Shown: piece after piece, positions 8,105 through 13,896 of the stretch
Numbering within the stretch: position 1 is the stretch's first letter
Layout: every line of letters begins with the position of its first letter
From: Clostridiales bacterium UBA6981
GTDB taxonomy: Bacteria > Bacillota > Clostridia > Oscillospirales > Oscillospiraceae
Assembly: GCA_002450075.1 (NCBI GenBank)
Contig: DJYJ01000030.1
Span: 1 to 31,963, forward strand
Reading direction: 5' to 3'
Length of the DNA stretch: 31,963 bases
The notes under the pieces: model-generated
Databases searched by the model: none
Told to the model about the DNA's origin: nothing
Seen by the model: only the letters and a program-made list of their open reading frames with translations
Position numbers and translations under genes: made by a program

Positions 8105-10453
8105 TCAGACCTTGACTTCGGTCGTGAGCTTGTCGGATTCCTTATAGGGCTTGAAGAGCTGCCAGCAAAGAGCCGCGAGCAGCGCAAGCGCAAGGATGAG
8201 TCCGATCACGTTCATGCCGCCGACGAACAGACGGCCGAGCTGCCAGGTGATGAAGGCCGTGACGTAGGCGAAGCCGCACTGATAGCCGATCGCGAACCAG
8301 GTCCACTTGCGGCTGTTCATCTCGCGCTTGATCGCGCCGATAGCGGCGAAGCAGGGGGCGCAGAGCAGGTTGAAGATCATGAAGGAGTACGCGGCAAGCT
8401 TGCCGTGGCCGCCGGAGAAGTCGTTAAAGTCGGCGCGGACGTTCTCCCAGATCTGGTCGCCGTTCTCTTCCAGCTCTTCCATGATCGGCTCGCCTTCCTC
8501 GTCAAAGAGGAGCTCGCCGGTCTCTTCGTCGACGGCCTGCTCGGCCTTGGCGTCAAAGTTGTACAGCACGCCGAAGGTGGCGACGACCTCTTCCTTGGCA
8601 ACGAGACCGGTCACCGTGGCGACGGTGGGCTTCCAGTCGCCGAAGCCCAGCGGCTTGAAGACGACGGACACGGGCTGGGCGACGCGGGCCAGAATGGAAT
8701 CGTCCATCGGCTCGACTTCGTCCTCGGAGATGTTCATGCGCTCGGCGACGACGGCGACATACTCGTCAGTGATGAGATCTTCGTCCTCGTACAGCTCATC
8801 GACCATGCCGAAGCGGCCGTTGACCGTGCCGAAGCCGGAGAGGAACCAGATGATGATGGAGGAAAGCACGATGACGGTGCCGGCGCGCTTGATGAACGAC
8901 CAGCCGCGCTCCCAGGTGCCGCGCAGCACGTTCTTGAGAGAGGGCACGTGGTAGGCGGGCAGCTCCATGACGAACGGAGCGGGATCGCCGGCGAACATTT
9001 TGGTCTTCTTGAGCATGATGCCGGAGATGACGATCGCAGCGACGCCGATGAAGTAAGCGGAGGTGGCGACCCAGGTGCTGCCGCCGAAGAGAGCGCCGGC
9101 GATGAGGCCGATGATCGGCATCTTGGCGCCGCAGGGGATAAAGGTCGTGGTCATGACCGTCATGCGGCGGTCACGCTCGTTTTCGATGGTACGGGAGGCC
9201 ATAACGCCCGGGATACCGCAGCCGGTGCCGACGAGCATCGGGATAAAGCTCTTGCCGGAGAGACCGAACTTGCGGAAGATACGGTCCATGATGAAGGCGA
9301 TACGCGCCATGTAGCCACAGTCCTCAAGGATGCAGAGCATCAGGAAGAGGACGAGCATCTGGGGCACGAAGCCGAGGACCGCGCCGACGCCGGCGAGGAT
9401 ACCGTCGGAGATCAGACCCACCAGCCAGGGGGCGACGTTCCAGCTCTCGAGAATGGCGCGGGAACCGTCGGTCAGCCAGGCGCCGCCGAGGACGTCGTTG
9501 GCCCAGTCGGTGAGGAAGGTGCCGAGGGCGATGCCGCCGTCACCGATCGGAGCGCCCATGGACAGCGCGTAGACCAGCCACATGACCAGCGCGAAGATCG
9601 GCAGAGCCAGGATGCGGTTCGTGACGATCTTGTCGATCTTGTCGGAGGCGGAGAGCTGCCCCTTGTTCTTTTTCTTGTATGTACCCTTGAGAAGCTGGGC
9701 AATATAGATGTAACGCTCGTTGGTGATGATGCTCTCGGCGTCGTCGTCCAGCTCCTTCTCGGCGGCCTGGATGTCCTGCTCGATGTGTGCCTTGGTCTCG
9801 GAGGAAATGTTCAGTCCCTCCATGACCTTGTCGTCGCGCTCAAAGACCTTGATGGCGTACCAGCGCTGCTGCTCCTCGGGCATCGTGTGCACGACGGCCT
9901 CCTCGATATGGGCGATCGCGTGCTCGACCGGGCCGGAGAAGGTGTGCATCGGAACGGTCTTGGTGTTCTTTGCGGCGCTGATGGCGGCCTCGGCGGCGTC
10001 CATGACGCCCGTGCCCTTCAGCGCGGAGATCTCAACGATCTTGCAGCCGAGCTCACGCTCGAGCTCTTTGACATTGATGCTGTCGCCGTTCTTCTTGACG
10101 AGGTCCATCATGTTCAGCGCGATGACCACGGGGATGCCGAGCTCGGTGAGCTGGGTGGTCAGATAGAGGTTGCGCTCGAGGTTCGTCGCGTCGACGATGT
10201 TCAGGATCGCGTCCGGGCGCTCGGTGATCAGATAGTTACGGGCGATGACCTCCTCCAGCGTGTAGGGGGAGAGCGAGTAGATGCCCGGCAGGTCGGTGAC
10301 GGTCACGCCGTCGTGTCCCTTGAGCTTGCCTTCCTTCTTCTCGACGGTGACGCCGGGCCAGTTGCCGACGAACTGGGCTGAGCCGGTCAGCGCGTTGAAC
10401 AGGGTGGTCTTACCGCTGTTCGGGTTGCCCGCAAGGGCAATTTTTACATCCAT
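8105..10453 (-). CDS. feoB: Ferrous iron transporter FeoB
   Basis: The GTP-dependent Fe(II) permease of the inner membrane, 782 residues from the ATG at 10453 (a TTG two codons earlier sits too close to the AGAGGA ribosome site). The N-terminal G protein has GNPNSGKTT (9-17), the DLPG switch and NMMD; a helical GDI region follows. The membrane part has two gate (nucleoside-recognition) domains with GTGCGIPGVMASRTI and GAKMPIIG. An acidic stretch of about 90 residues (rich in EDEE, with DEETGELLFDEEGEP) sits between the gates and is typical of clostridial FeoB. It follows two feoA genes. A copy of the operon's inverted-repeat operator lies just upstream of its start. Confidence 0.96.
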   Translation of the reverse strand: MDVKIALAGNPNSGKTTLFNALTGSAQFVGNWPGVTVEKKEGKLKGHDGVTVTDLPGIYSLSPYTLEEVIARNYLITERPDAILNIVDATNLERNLYLTTQLTELGIPVVIALNMMDLVKKNGDSINVKELERELGCKIVEISALKGTGVMDAAEAAISAAKNTKTVPMHTFSGPVEHAIAHIEEAVVHTMPEEQQRWYAIKVFERDDKVMEGLNISSETKAHIEQDIQAAEKELDDDAESIITNERYIYIAQLLKGTYKKKNKGQLSASDKIDKIVTNRILALPIFALVMWLVYALSMGAPIGDGGIALGTFLTDWANDVLGGAWLTDGSRAILESWNVAPWLVGLISDGILAGVGAVLGFVPQMLVLFLMLCILEDCGYMARIAFIMDRIFRKFGLSGKSFIPMLVGTGCGIPGVMASRTIENERDRRMTVMTTTFIPCGAKMPIIGLIAGALFGGSTWVATSAYFIGVAAIVISGIMLKKTKMFAGDPAPFVMELPAYHVPSLKNVLRGTWERGWSFIKRAGTVIVLSSIIIWFLSGFGTVNGRFGMVDELYEDEDLITDEYVAVVAERMNISEDEVEPMDDSILARVAQPVSVVFKPLGFGDWKPTVATVTGLVAKEEVVATFGVLYNFDAKAEQAVDEETGELLFDEEGEPIMEELEENGDQIWENVRADFNDFSGGHGKLAAYSFMIFNLLCAPCFAAIGAIKREMNSRKWTWFAIGYQCGFAYVTAFITWQLGRLFVGGMNVIGLILALALLAALCWQLFKPYKESDKLTTEVKV

Positions 10454-10475
10454 AATCAAAAATCCTCTCTTTCAA

Positions 10476-10493
10476 GGTTAGCAGAAACTAACC
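10476..10493. promoter_or_regulatory. Third iron-box-like inverted repeat, between feoA and feoB
   Basis: GGTTAG-N6-CTAACC, a perfect 6-6-6 inverted repeat with the same layout as the two operators at the operon promoter. On the minus strand it overlaps a weak promoter-like pair, TTGACC (10497-10502), 16 nt, then TAACCT. It may give feoB its own iron control. Confidence 0.6.
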
Positions 10494-10514
10494 ACTGGTC
10501 AAAAAAATAATGGC

Positions 10515-10736
10515 TTACTTGATCTCGATCATGTCGGCGTCCGCCTTGCGGATGGACAGCTCATAATCGCGTACCGTGACCTCAACCGGATCGCCCAGCG
10601 GCGCGACCTTGCGGACGTAGATCGAAACGCCCTTGGTAATGCCCATGTCCATGATACGACGCTTGACGGCGCCTTCGCCGTGCAGCTTGACGACCTCGAC
10701 GGTCTCACCGATGTTTGCCTCACGCAGTGTTCTCAT
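10515..10736 (-). CDS. feoA: FeoA-family SH3-like protein (second copy)
   Basis: A 73-residue FeoA, the small cytosolic SH3-like partner of FeoB. The core shows the family plan: VKLHGEGAVKRRIMDMGITKG, then VAPLGDPVEVTVRDYELSIRK, where LGDPVE and the following strand are the FeoA hallmark. The ATG at 10736 has GGGAGGAAAAG upstream. It is 16 nt after the first feoA and 61 nt before feoB. Tandem FeoA proteins are common in clostridia. Whether the two form a heterodimer on FeoB cannot be told from sequence. Confidence 0.92.
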   Translation of the reverse strand: MRTLREANIGETVEVVKLHGEGAVKRRIMDMGITKGVSIYVRKVAPLGDPVEVTVRDYELSIRKADADMIEIK

Positions 10737-10752
10737 CTTTTCCTCCCTCGTT

Positions 10753-10965
10753 TCAAACCATGATTTTTGCGGCCATTGCCTGGTCGATGGCAAGCCGGGT
10801 CTCTTTGACAACGACGATCACATTTCCGCCGATGCGGGAAATGATGCGCACATTCTCGCCGGGGACAAAGCCGAGATCCTCCAAATGGCGCTTGACGTCC
10901 GGGCTTCCGCCGATGTGACGGATGATAGCCTCTTCGCCGTCGTTTGTCAGTGTAAGCGGCATCAT
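10753..10965 (-). CDS. feoA: FeoA-family SH3-like protein (first gene of the operon)
   Basis: A 70-residue FeoA domain. It shows HIGGSPDVKRHLEDLGFVPG (the helix and turn before the SH3 core), VRIISRIGGNVIVVVKETRLAID and AAKIMV. It differs from its neighbour in having IGGNVIV where the other has LGDPVEV. It is the first gene of the feo operon. AAAGGAG lies 13 nt before the ATG, which is a little far; the second codon is also ATG-compatible in the pair ATGATG. The two FeoA proteins share little direct identity and are probably ancient duplicates. Confidence 0.88.
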   Translation of the reverse strand: MMPLTLTNDGEEAIIRHIGGSPDVKRHLEDLGFVPGENVRIISRIGGNVIVVVKETRLAIDQAMAAKIMV

Positions 10966-11026
10966 ATCTCTAAAACCGCTCCTTTCCGCCAGCCAACAGC
11001 TGAGTATCGGGTGGCCTGCAATATTG

Positions 11027-11044
11027 GATTAGCGTTCGCTAACC
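11027..11044. promoter_or_regulatory. Iron-box-like operator 2 of the feo operon
   Basis: GATTAG-N6-CTAACC, including the perfect palindrome TTAGCG-TT-CGCTAA. It covers roughly +2 to +20 relative to the predicted transcription start, where a bound repressor would block initiation or clearance. Confidence 0.72.
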
Positions 11045-11052
11045 ATAAATGT

Positions 11053-11081
11053 ATTATAGTTAGATTGGGCTAACTTGTCAA
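11053..11081 (-). promoter_or_regulatory. feo operon promoter with operator 1 in its spacer
   Basis: On the minus strand TTGACA (11076-11081), 17 nt, TATAAT (11053-11058): a perfect sigma-A promoter. The inverted repeat AGTTAG-N6-CTAACT (11058-11075) fills the whole spacer, so a dimeric repressor would exclude RNA polymerase. The half-site TTAG/CTAA recalls DtxR/IdeR-type iron boxes more than classic Fur boxes; the regulator is not in the window. Confidence 0.85.
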
Positions 11082-11132
11082 GAGAAAAAAGCAGTCCGAT
11101 CGGGAGAAGGGGCGAAAAAAGAGAAAAAGCTC

Positions 11133-11161
11133 TTGACAAACAAAAAAAGATTTGATAAAAT
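11133..11161 (+). promoter_or_regulatory. Sigma-A promoter of the peroxidase/ohrR-like operon
   Basis: TTGACA (11133-11138), 17 nt, TAAAAT (11156-11161), ending 35 nt before the peroxidase start. The A-rich spacer carries no iron-box-like repeat. Confidence 0.8.
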
Positions 11162-11196
11162 TAATTTGCATAAAATAAAAAACAGGAGGCCAGTTC

Positions 11197-11739
11197 ATGA
11201 GCATTTATGAGTATTCCGTCCCGACGCCGAAGGGGGAGGACTTCTCTCTCCGCGCATTTGAAGGCAAGGTGTTCCTCGTCGTCAACACGGCCACCGGCTG
11301 CGGCTTTACGCCCCAGTACAAGGATCTCGAGGAGATGTACGAGAAGTACCACGACCGCGGCTTTGAGATCCTGGACATTCCCTGCAACCAGTTTGCCGGC
11401 CAGACCCCCGGCACGGACGATGAGATCCACGAATTCTGCACGCTGCGCTACAACACGAAGTTTCCGCAGATGAAGAAGTCCGAAGTCAACGGCGAAAACG
11501 AACTGCCGCTCTACACCTATCTCAAGGGCGAAAAGGGCTTTGAGGGCTTCGGCAAGAGCCCGATGGCGCTGGCCATGTCCGCTATGCTCAAAAAGTTTGA
11601 CAAGGATTACAAGAACAACCCCGCCATCAAGTGGAACTTCACCAAGTTCCTCGTCGACCGCAGCGGCAAGGTCGTCGCCCGCTTTGAGCCGACGGCCGAC
11701 ATGAAGACCGTGGCAAAGGAAGTCGAAGCGCTCCTGTAA
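11197..11739 (+). CDS. Glutathione peroxidase family protein (thioredoxin-type GPx)
   Basis: A 180-residue cysteine peroxidase that reduces hydrogen peroxide and organic hydroperoxides. The full catalytic tetrad is visible: C35 in NTATGCGFTPQY, Q69 in CNQFAGQTPG, and W146 and N147 in KWNFTKFLVD. C81 in EFCTLRYNTKFP sits where the resolving cysteine of the thioredoxin-dependent, non-selenium type is found, so thioredoxin is the likelier reductant. The codon for C35 is TGC, so it is not a selenoprotein. The ATG follows ACAGGAGG. Next comes an OhrR-like regulator 29 nt downstream in the same operon, which supports a role in organic peroxide defence. Confidence 0.94.
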   Translation: MSIYEYSVPTPKGEDFSLRAFEGKVFLVVNTATGCGFTPQYKDLEEMYEKYHDRGFEILDIPCNQFAGQTPGTDDEIHEFCTLRYNTKFPQMKKSEVNGENELPLYTYLKGEKGFEGFGKSPMALAMSAMLKKFDKDYKNNPAIKWNFTKFLVDRSGKVVARFEPTADMKTVAKEVEALL

Positions 11740-11768
11740 GAAGAAAGCGCGGAAAGAGAGAAAAAACC

Positions 11769-12200
11769 ATGACCTATGATCCCGCCGAGGCGCTGAAACT
11801 GGATAACCAGCTGTGCTTTCCGCTCTATGCGGCGGCCCGCAAGGTGACGGGCCTCTATGCGCCGTACCTCAAGGAGCTGGGGCTGACCTATACCCAGTAT
11901 ATCGTGCTGCTTGTGCTCTGGGAGCGCGACGGACTTTCCCTCGGGGAGATCGGGGAGAGGCTCAGCCTCGACAGCGGCACGCTGACGCCGCTTTGCAAAA
12001 AGCTGGAGACGGCGGGACTGATCGCCCGCCGCCGCAGCGAGCAGGACGAGCGCAGCGTGCGCATCACGCTGACCGACGCGGGACGGACACTGAAAGAGCG
12101 CGCGGCGGAGATCCCCCTGAAGGTGGGCAACTGTCTGCCGCTTGAGCCGGATGAGGCGATCATGCTCTACGCGCTGCTGCACAAGATCATGGACGCATAA
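11769..12200 (+). CDS. OhrR-like MarR-family regulator (one-cysteine type)
   Basis: A 143-residue winged-helix repressor. The N-terminus LDNQLCFPLYAAARKV places C16 where OhrR has its single peroxide-sensing cysteine (C15 in B. subtilis), and Y20 sits near where OhrR tyrosines hydrogen-bond it. The recognition helix is in SLDSGTLTPLCKKLETAGLI and the wing in RRRSEQDERSVRITLT, both typical of OhrR. A second Cys lies in the helix (LCKK). It is encoded with a glutathione peroxidase rather than the usual ohr gene, so it probably senses organic hydroperoxides and controls its own operon. No clear operator palindrome is visible at the promoter. Confidence 0.85.
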   Translation: MTYDPAEALKLDNQLCFPLYAAARKVTGLYAPYLKELGLTYTQYIVLLVLWERDGLSLGEIGERLSLDSGTLTPLCKKLETAGLIARRRSEQDERSVRITLTDAGRTLKERAAEIPLKVGNCLPLEPDEAIMLYALLHKIMDA

Positions 12201-12205
12201 AAACA

Positions 12206-12237
12206 AACGGCTGCCGCTTTTTCCGGCGGCCGTTTCA
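12206..12237 (+). terminator. Hairpin after the ohrR-like gene
   Basis: The arms ACGGCTGCCG and CGGCGGCCGT pair with one G-U across a loop with CTTTTTC. The T-tract after it is weak (TTTCACC), so termination may be partial. Confidence 0.6.
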
Positions 12238-12265
12238 CCTCTTGTCACCGTGCCGAAATTTCCTC

Positions 12266-12294
12266 TTGAAATGTGCGGAAGGATATGGTATCAT
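12266..12294 (+). promoter_or_regulatory. Sigma-A promoter of tRNA-Val
   Basis: TTGAAA (12266-12271), 17 nt, TATCAT (12289-12294), ending 11 nt before the mature tRNA 5' end. Confidence 0.82.
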
Positions 12295-12305
12295 ATACAG
12301 GCTTT

Positions 12306-12382
12306 GGAGGGTTAGCTCAGCTGGTTAGAGCGTCCGCCTCACACGCGGAAGGTCGACGGTTCGAGTCCGCCACTCTCCACCA
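12306..12382 (+). tRNA. tRNA-Val (anticodon CAC)
   Basis: A complete 77-nt cloverleaf with encoded CCA. The acceptor stem is GGAGGGT/ACTCTCC, the D stem GCTC/GAGC, the anticodon stem TCCGC/GCGGA with loop CTCACAC (anticodon CAC at 12340-12342, reading GUG), and the T stem GACGG/CCGCC with loop TTCGAGT. The T stem has an A-C mismatch at its second pair (12356 and 12370); the rest pairs well. It has its own promoter and terminator. Confidence 0.96.
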
Positions 12383-12419
12383 AAAGCAAAAGCCACCCAA
12401 CAGGTGGCTTTTGCTTTTG
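12381..12419 (+). terminator. Terminator of tRNA-Val
   Basis: A 17-bp perfect stem (12381-12397 with 12403-12419) starting in the encoded CCA, with a 5-nt loop and T-rich 3' arm. Its 3' arm also begins the repeat family that follows. Confidence 0.88.
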
Positions 12420-12552
12420 GTAAAGCGTGAGCGCGAAGAGAAGCAGAAGTTCGATAAGTGAGGCTCCAAAAACACAAGCGAAGCGCAGCGTTTTTGGTCA
12501 AGCCGAACTTATGCAGGGAGCGAAGCGAGTCGCAGTCCGCCGCAGTATTTTA
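12391..12552. repeat. tRNA-adjacent repeat, unit A
   Basis: First of two long tandem units (period about 163 nt). It begins at AGCCACCC of the tRNA terminator and runs through GGTAAAGCG, GAGAAGCAG and GGGAGCGAAGCGAGTCGCAG. It can fold as P1 AAGTTC (12447-12452)/GAACTT (12505-12510), P2 GGCT/AGCC, a 3-nt TCA bulge, and P3 CCAAAAAC (12466-12473)/GTTTTTGG (12490-12497). No coding potential is believable here. Confidence 0.8.
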
Positions 12553-12553
12553 C

Positions 12554-12698
12554 AGCCACCCAACGGGTGGCTTTTGCTTTTGGTAAAGCGTGGGCGCGAA
12601 GAGAAGCAGCAGTTCGATAAGTGAGCGTCCAAATCTCTGATTTGGCTAACGCGAACTTATGCAGGGAGCGAAGCGAGTCGCAGTCCGCCGCAGATAAG
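12554..12698. repeat. tRNA-adjacent repeat, unit B
   Basis: Second unit, near-identical to unit A in both flanks (two substitutions in about 55 nt on the left, none seen in about 40 nt on the right) but different in the middle. The middle keeps the same fold: P1 AGTTC (12611-12615)/GAACT (12653-12657), P2 GCGT (12625-12628)/ACGC (12649-12652), a 3-nt CTA bulge, P3 CCAAATC (12629-12635)/GATTTGG (12639-12645). Confidence 0.8.
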
Positions 12699-12740
12699 GG
12701 CCACCCCGTGGGGGGTGCCTTTTGCGTTTGGTAAAGCACA
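12699..12740. repeat. tRNA-adjacent repeat, partial unit C
   Basis: A third, truncated start of the same family: GGCCACCCC, an imperfect hairpin, TTTTGCGTTTGGTAAAGCACAG, then the similarity ends. The whole stretch 12383-12846 holds only these repeats and the next promoter. Confidence 0.65.
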
Positions 12741-12746
12741 GTTATG

Positions 12747-12775
12747 TTGAAAAAAGATACTTATTATGTTATATT
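12747..12775 (+). promoter_or_regulatory. Sigma-A promoter of the following small gene
   Basis: TTGAAA (12747-12752), 17 nt, TATATT (12770-12775). It overlaps the first in-frame ATG of the next reading frame (12766), so that ATG cannot be the start. Confidence 0.75.
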
Positions 12776-12846
12776 TTACGGGAAATCGGAATAAAGCGGA
12801 CGATAAAGAAAGAATGACCGGGCTCAAGTTCATGAGGGATAAGGAT

Positions 12847-13266
12847 ATGATGCAATTCAAATATGTAAGGATCCAGGGCAAAGAGCTGGCCAGAAACACA
12901 ATGTACGCCAAGGGCGTTTTCAGCATGTGCTGGAAGCTGATCCAGGAAGACGTCATGGAGCGGGAGGACGCAGACCTCTTTCGCGAAATCGACGGCTGGT
13001 TTGCCGAAAACCTCCCATGGCCGCCTCCGTGCATGAACCGCGAACCGGTCGTATGCTGGTTCAAGACAGAAAACTCGGACGAAATGCTCAAAATGATCCG
13101 GCCCGCGCTGTGGCTGCTGGAACGGTATAATCACCCGTATTTCCTCGTCTATACGAACACGCCCGGGGAGATCGTATATGAGGATAAGTACCAGATCGCC
13201 GCGAAGGTGGACGGCTTTTTGCAGATCGAGGAGCTCCAGCCCTCCTGGGCGCCGGAGCAGAACTGA
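12847..13266 (+). CDS. Conserved-looking hypothetical protein
   Basis: A 139-residue soluble protein I do not recognise. It begins MMQFKYVRIQGKE and has a basic helical start, an acidic segment EREDADLFREIDGWFAENLPWPPP, then WFKTENSDEMLKMIRPALWLLERY and a predicted beta-rich end with FLVYTNTPGEIVYEDKYQIAAKV. Trp and Pro content suggests a folded domain. The frame is open from 12766, but that ATG lies inside a sigma-A promoter; the ATG at 12847 has GAGGG 8 nt upstream and is preferred (12814 is possible). It stands alone between the tRNA-linked repeats and another small gene. No transmembrane segment or metal motif is visible. Confidence 0.7.
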   Translation: MMQFKYVRIQGKELARNTMYAKGVFSMCWKLIQEDVMEREDADLFREIDGWFAENLPWPPPCMNREPVVCWFKTENSDEMLKMIRPALWLLERYNHPYFLVYTNTPGEIVYEDKYQIAAKVDGFLQIEELQPSWAPEQN

Positions 13267-13423
13267 TACAAGACGGTGTCATTGCCCCGAAGCGAGACAG
13301 TCAAAGGCCTGAATGCCGCGGCGGGAAGCTTGACCGGCAGTAAACTTCACATTTTTGAATAAAAAATTTGTAATACCGACAAGTTAGCCAATGATTCCGT
13401 CACTATTTCGGCAAAATCACAAC

Positions 13424-13453
13424 TTGTTCCAGCCCCGGAAGAGATGATACAAT
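13424..13453 (+). promoter_or_regulatory. Possible promoter of the 69-residue gene
   Basis: TTGTTC (13424-13429), 18 nt, TACAAT (13448-13453), about 67 nt before the next start codon. The 253 nt from 13267 to 13519 hold nothing else I can identify. Confidence 0.5.
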
Positions 13454-13519
13454 CTGAATGAAGAGACAAAACACCGGAAACCGCAGCGAATACCGGCGTC
13501 GGCCAGAGGGGGGGCATTC

Positions 13520-13729
13520 ATGGAACGGGAACGCGAAGAGATGATCCGCGATCTGCAGTGGCAGATCGAAAGTCTGGCGAGATTGCATATCCAGCACGGG
13601 CTTTATCATTCCGAGGGCTTCCGGCTGCAGAAGGAGCACGTGAGACACACGATCCGCGAGCACAAGGTCAACGTCAGAAAGGAGCTTGACCCGCAGATCT
13701 GTCTGTTATACCGACGCTATTTTGACTGA
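13520..13729 (+). CDS. Small helical hypothetical protein
   Basis: A 69-residue protein, almost wholly charged and helical: MEREREEMIRDLQWQIESLA, then HIQHGLYHSEGFRLQKEHV and a C-terminal helix ending LYRRYFD. It is His- and Arg-rich, without cysteines or a membrane segment. The ATG is preceded by a strong GAGGGGGGG and a plausible promoter, which support a real gene despite its size. A Spo0E-like fold was considered because of the two-helix look, but the SQxLD motif is absent. Function unknown. Confidence 0.6.
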   Translation: MEREREEMIRDLQWQIESLARLHIQHGLYHSEGFRLQKEHVRHTIREHKVNVRKELDPQICLLYRRYFD

Positions 13730-13773
13730 CGCGGCAGCGCAAAGCCGAACGAACGACAGTTTTACAGGGAAGA

Positions 13774-13811
13774 ACCCCGCCCCGCCGCCCTATCAGGGCA
13801 GCGGGGCGGGA
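13774..13811. terminator. GC-rich hairpin after the 69-residue gene
   Basis: CCCCGCC and GCCCT arms pair with AGGGC and GCGGGGCGGG around a 3-nt loop, giving a very stable hairpin. No T-run follows on the plus strand, so termination is likely but not certain. Confidence 0.55.
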
Positions 13812-13838
13812 GCATTATAGATAAAAGCAACTTCCCGC

Positions 13839-13867
13839 TTGTTTTTGGCCCTGTAAACTGATAGTAT
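13839..13867 (+). promoter_or_regulatory. Possible promoter of the dehydrogenase gene
   Basis: TTGTTT (13839-13844), 17 nt, TAGTAT (13862-13867), 29 nt before the start codon. Confidence 0.55.
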
Positions 13868-13896
13868 GGTTTTATCAAACAAAAGGGGCTGAGAGC

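Noticed and set aside
7901..10381. Long plus-strand frame (826 codons) opposite feoB
   Set aside because: It is antisense to a certain feoB, with His/Asp/Gly-rich composition caused by the G+C bias at codon positions. It has no recognisable domain or ribosome site.
11176..11350. Selenocysteine form of glutathione peroxidase
   Set aside because: The catalytic codon is TGC (Cys35), and no in-frame TGA occurs there.
12273..12624. Two short reading frames across the tRNA and the repeats, one reading LAQLVRASASHAEGRRFES
   Set aside because: The first is a translation of tRNA-Val and its terminator, a well-known kind of spurious protein; the second is the same frame through repeat unit A. Neither has independent support.
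12600..12660. Further iron-box copies, for example CTAAC near 12646 and AGTTAG near 13382
   Set aside because: These have only one half-site or the wrong spacing; none shows the 6-6-6 inverted plan seen at feo.
12391..12740. CRISPR array
   Set aside because: There are only two and a half units of about 150-160 nt, with no short regular repeat and no variable spacers of constant length; no cas genes are present.
13520..13729. Spo0E-like phosphatase
   Set aside because: It has a small two-helix look but lacks the SQxLD signature that defines the family.
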